64,000 nt of DNA, taken from contig NZ_FQXG01000010.1 in NCBI RefSeq assembly GCF_900129905.1, forward strand, positions 62,001-126,000, read 5' to 3'. A program made the translations under genes and the position numbers. Positions 63,827-64,000 of this stretch are shown one piece after another. The notes under the pieces are model-generated. The model saw only the letters and a list, made by a program, of their open reading frames with translations, searched no databases and had not been told where the DNA came from. Each line of letters starts with the position of its first letter. Positions within the stretch are counted from its first letter, which is position 1. Source of the stretch: Ferrimonas marina (GTDB taxonomy: Bacteria; Pseudomonadota; Gammaproteobacteria; Enterobacterales; Shewanellaceae).

Positions 63827-64000
63827 ATGAAGGCCCTGTTAGTGATGGCGATGATCGCAGCCCTGCTGGGCTTGATGTTCGCCCCGATGAAGCCGCTTTG
63901 AATAGTCGTGCTGGCGCTGCTGTTGGCGCTGGCACACCGCTATCCCATTCAGTACGACAGCCGCGAGCAGGTGGCCGTTAAGGCCCGGCAACCGCTGCGC
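63827..64000 (+). pseudogene. Hydrophobic small ORF interrupted by in-frame TGA, cut by window end
   Basis: An ATG at 63827 with GGGAG upstream encodes 24 residues (MKALLVMAMIAALLGLMFAP...), then TGA at 63899-63901. The same frame continues open and protein-like (IVVLALLLALAHRYPIQYDSREQ...) to the window edge. It may be one membrane protein gene broken by a nonsense change or sequencing error, or two short genes, the second starting at GTG 63907. I do not recognise a family. Confidence 0.35.

Noticed and set aside
63899-63901. TGA as a selenocysteine codon
   Set aside because: No SECIS-like hairpin seen right after it, and the surrounding sequence is a membrane segment rather than a redox site.

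Overview
The window is about 64 kb of a GC-rich (roughly 60%) chromosome from a marine-type gammaproteobacterium in the Alteromonadales, most like Shewanella or Ferrimonas. The basis is gene content and order recalled from that group: coaD - envelope genes - kdkA/waaA - tetR - kbl - tdh; gmk, rpoZ, spoT, trmH and recG in order; and typA divergent from glnA-ntrB-ntrC followed by cpxRA. I see no rRNA, tRNA, CRISPR array, insertion sequence or prophage. Most of the window is core genome; the accessory parts are short.

Region 1 (1-13.3 kb) holds mutM and coaD followed by an envelope polysaccharide locus. It contains a MurG-like putative glycosyltransferase, a teichoic-acid-style trio (glycerophosphotransferase, TagD-like cytidylyltransferase, SDR) whose last two genes are clearly AT-richer than their surroundings, a Wzi-like outer-membrane protein overlapping a small beta-barrel gene, UDP-glucose dehydrogenase plus UDP-glucuronate 4-epimerase, a heptosyltransferase, Kdo kinase and Kdo transferase. 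Region 2 (13.3-23.5 kb) holds a TetR regulator, the threonine-degrading kbl-tdh pair, a DUF2057 protein, glpE-glpG, a type I export operon (HlyD-like adaptor, C39-peptidase ABC transporter, 43-residue membrane peptide), a periplasmic protein and a Dps protein.

Region 3 (23.5-30.2 kb) is nitrate/nitrite assimilation: nasA divergent from cobA-nirB-nirD. The shared 349 bp region carries a sigma-54 -24/-12 element facing each way and NtrC-like sites between them. Region 4 (30.4-38.9 kb) is gmk, rpoZ, spoT, ridA, trmH, an acyl-CoA synthetase behind a FadR-like palindrome, and recG. Region 5 (38.9-47.3 kb) has a DUF3014 protein, a thioesterase, dtd, an unexplained and highly structured 400 bp intergenic element, lipoproteins, a YihY family protein, DUF2959, rluF and typA.

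Region 6 (47.3-54.8 kb) holds the nitrogen regulators: glnA with two NtrC sites and a sigma-54 promoter, a DUF4124 protein, ntrB-ntrC behind a perfect NtrC palindrome, then cpxR-cpxA behind a perfect CpxR box. Ntr regulators and two likely targets (glnA, nas/nir) therefore lie in one window. Region 7 (54.8-64 kb) has a mercaptopyruvate sulfurtransferase, trmL, DUF2058, a YbaY-like lipoprotein, a large unknown lipoprotein, DUF2461, an EF-G paralogue lacking the switch-II histidine, a P1 peptidase and a truncated hydrophobic ORF with an in-frame TGA at the window edge.
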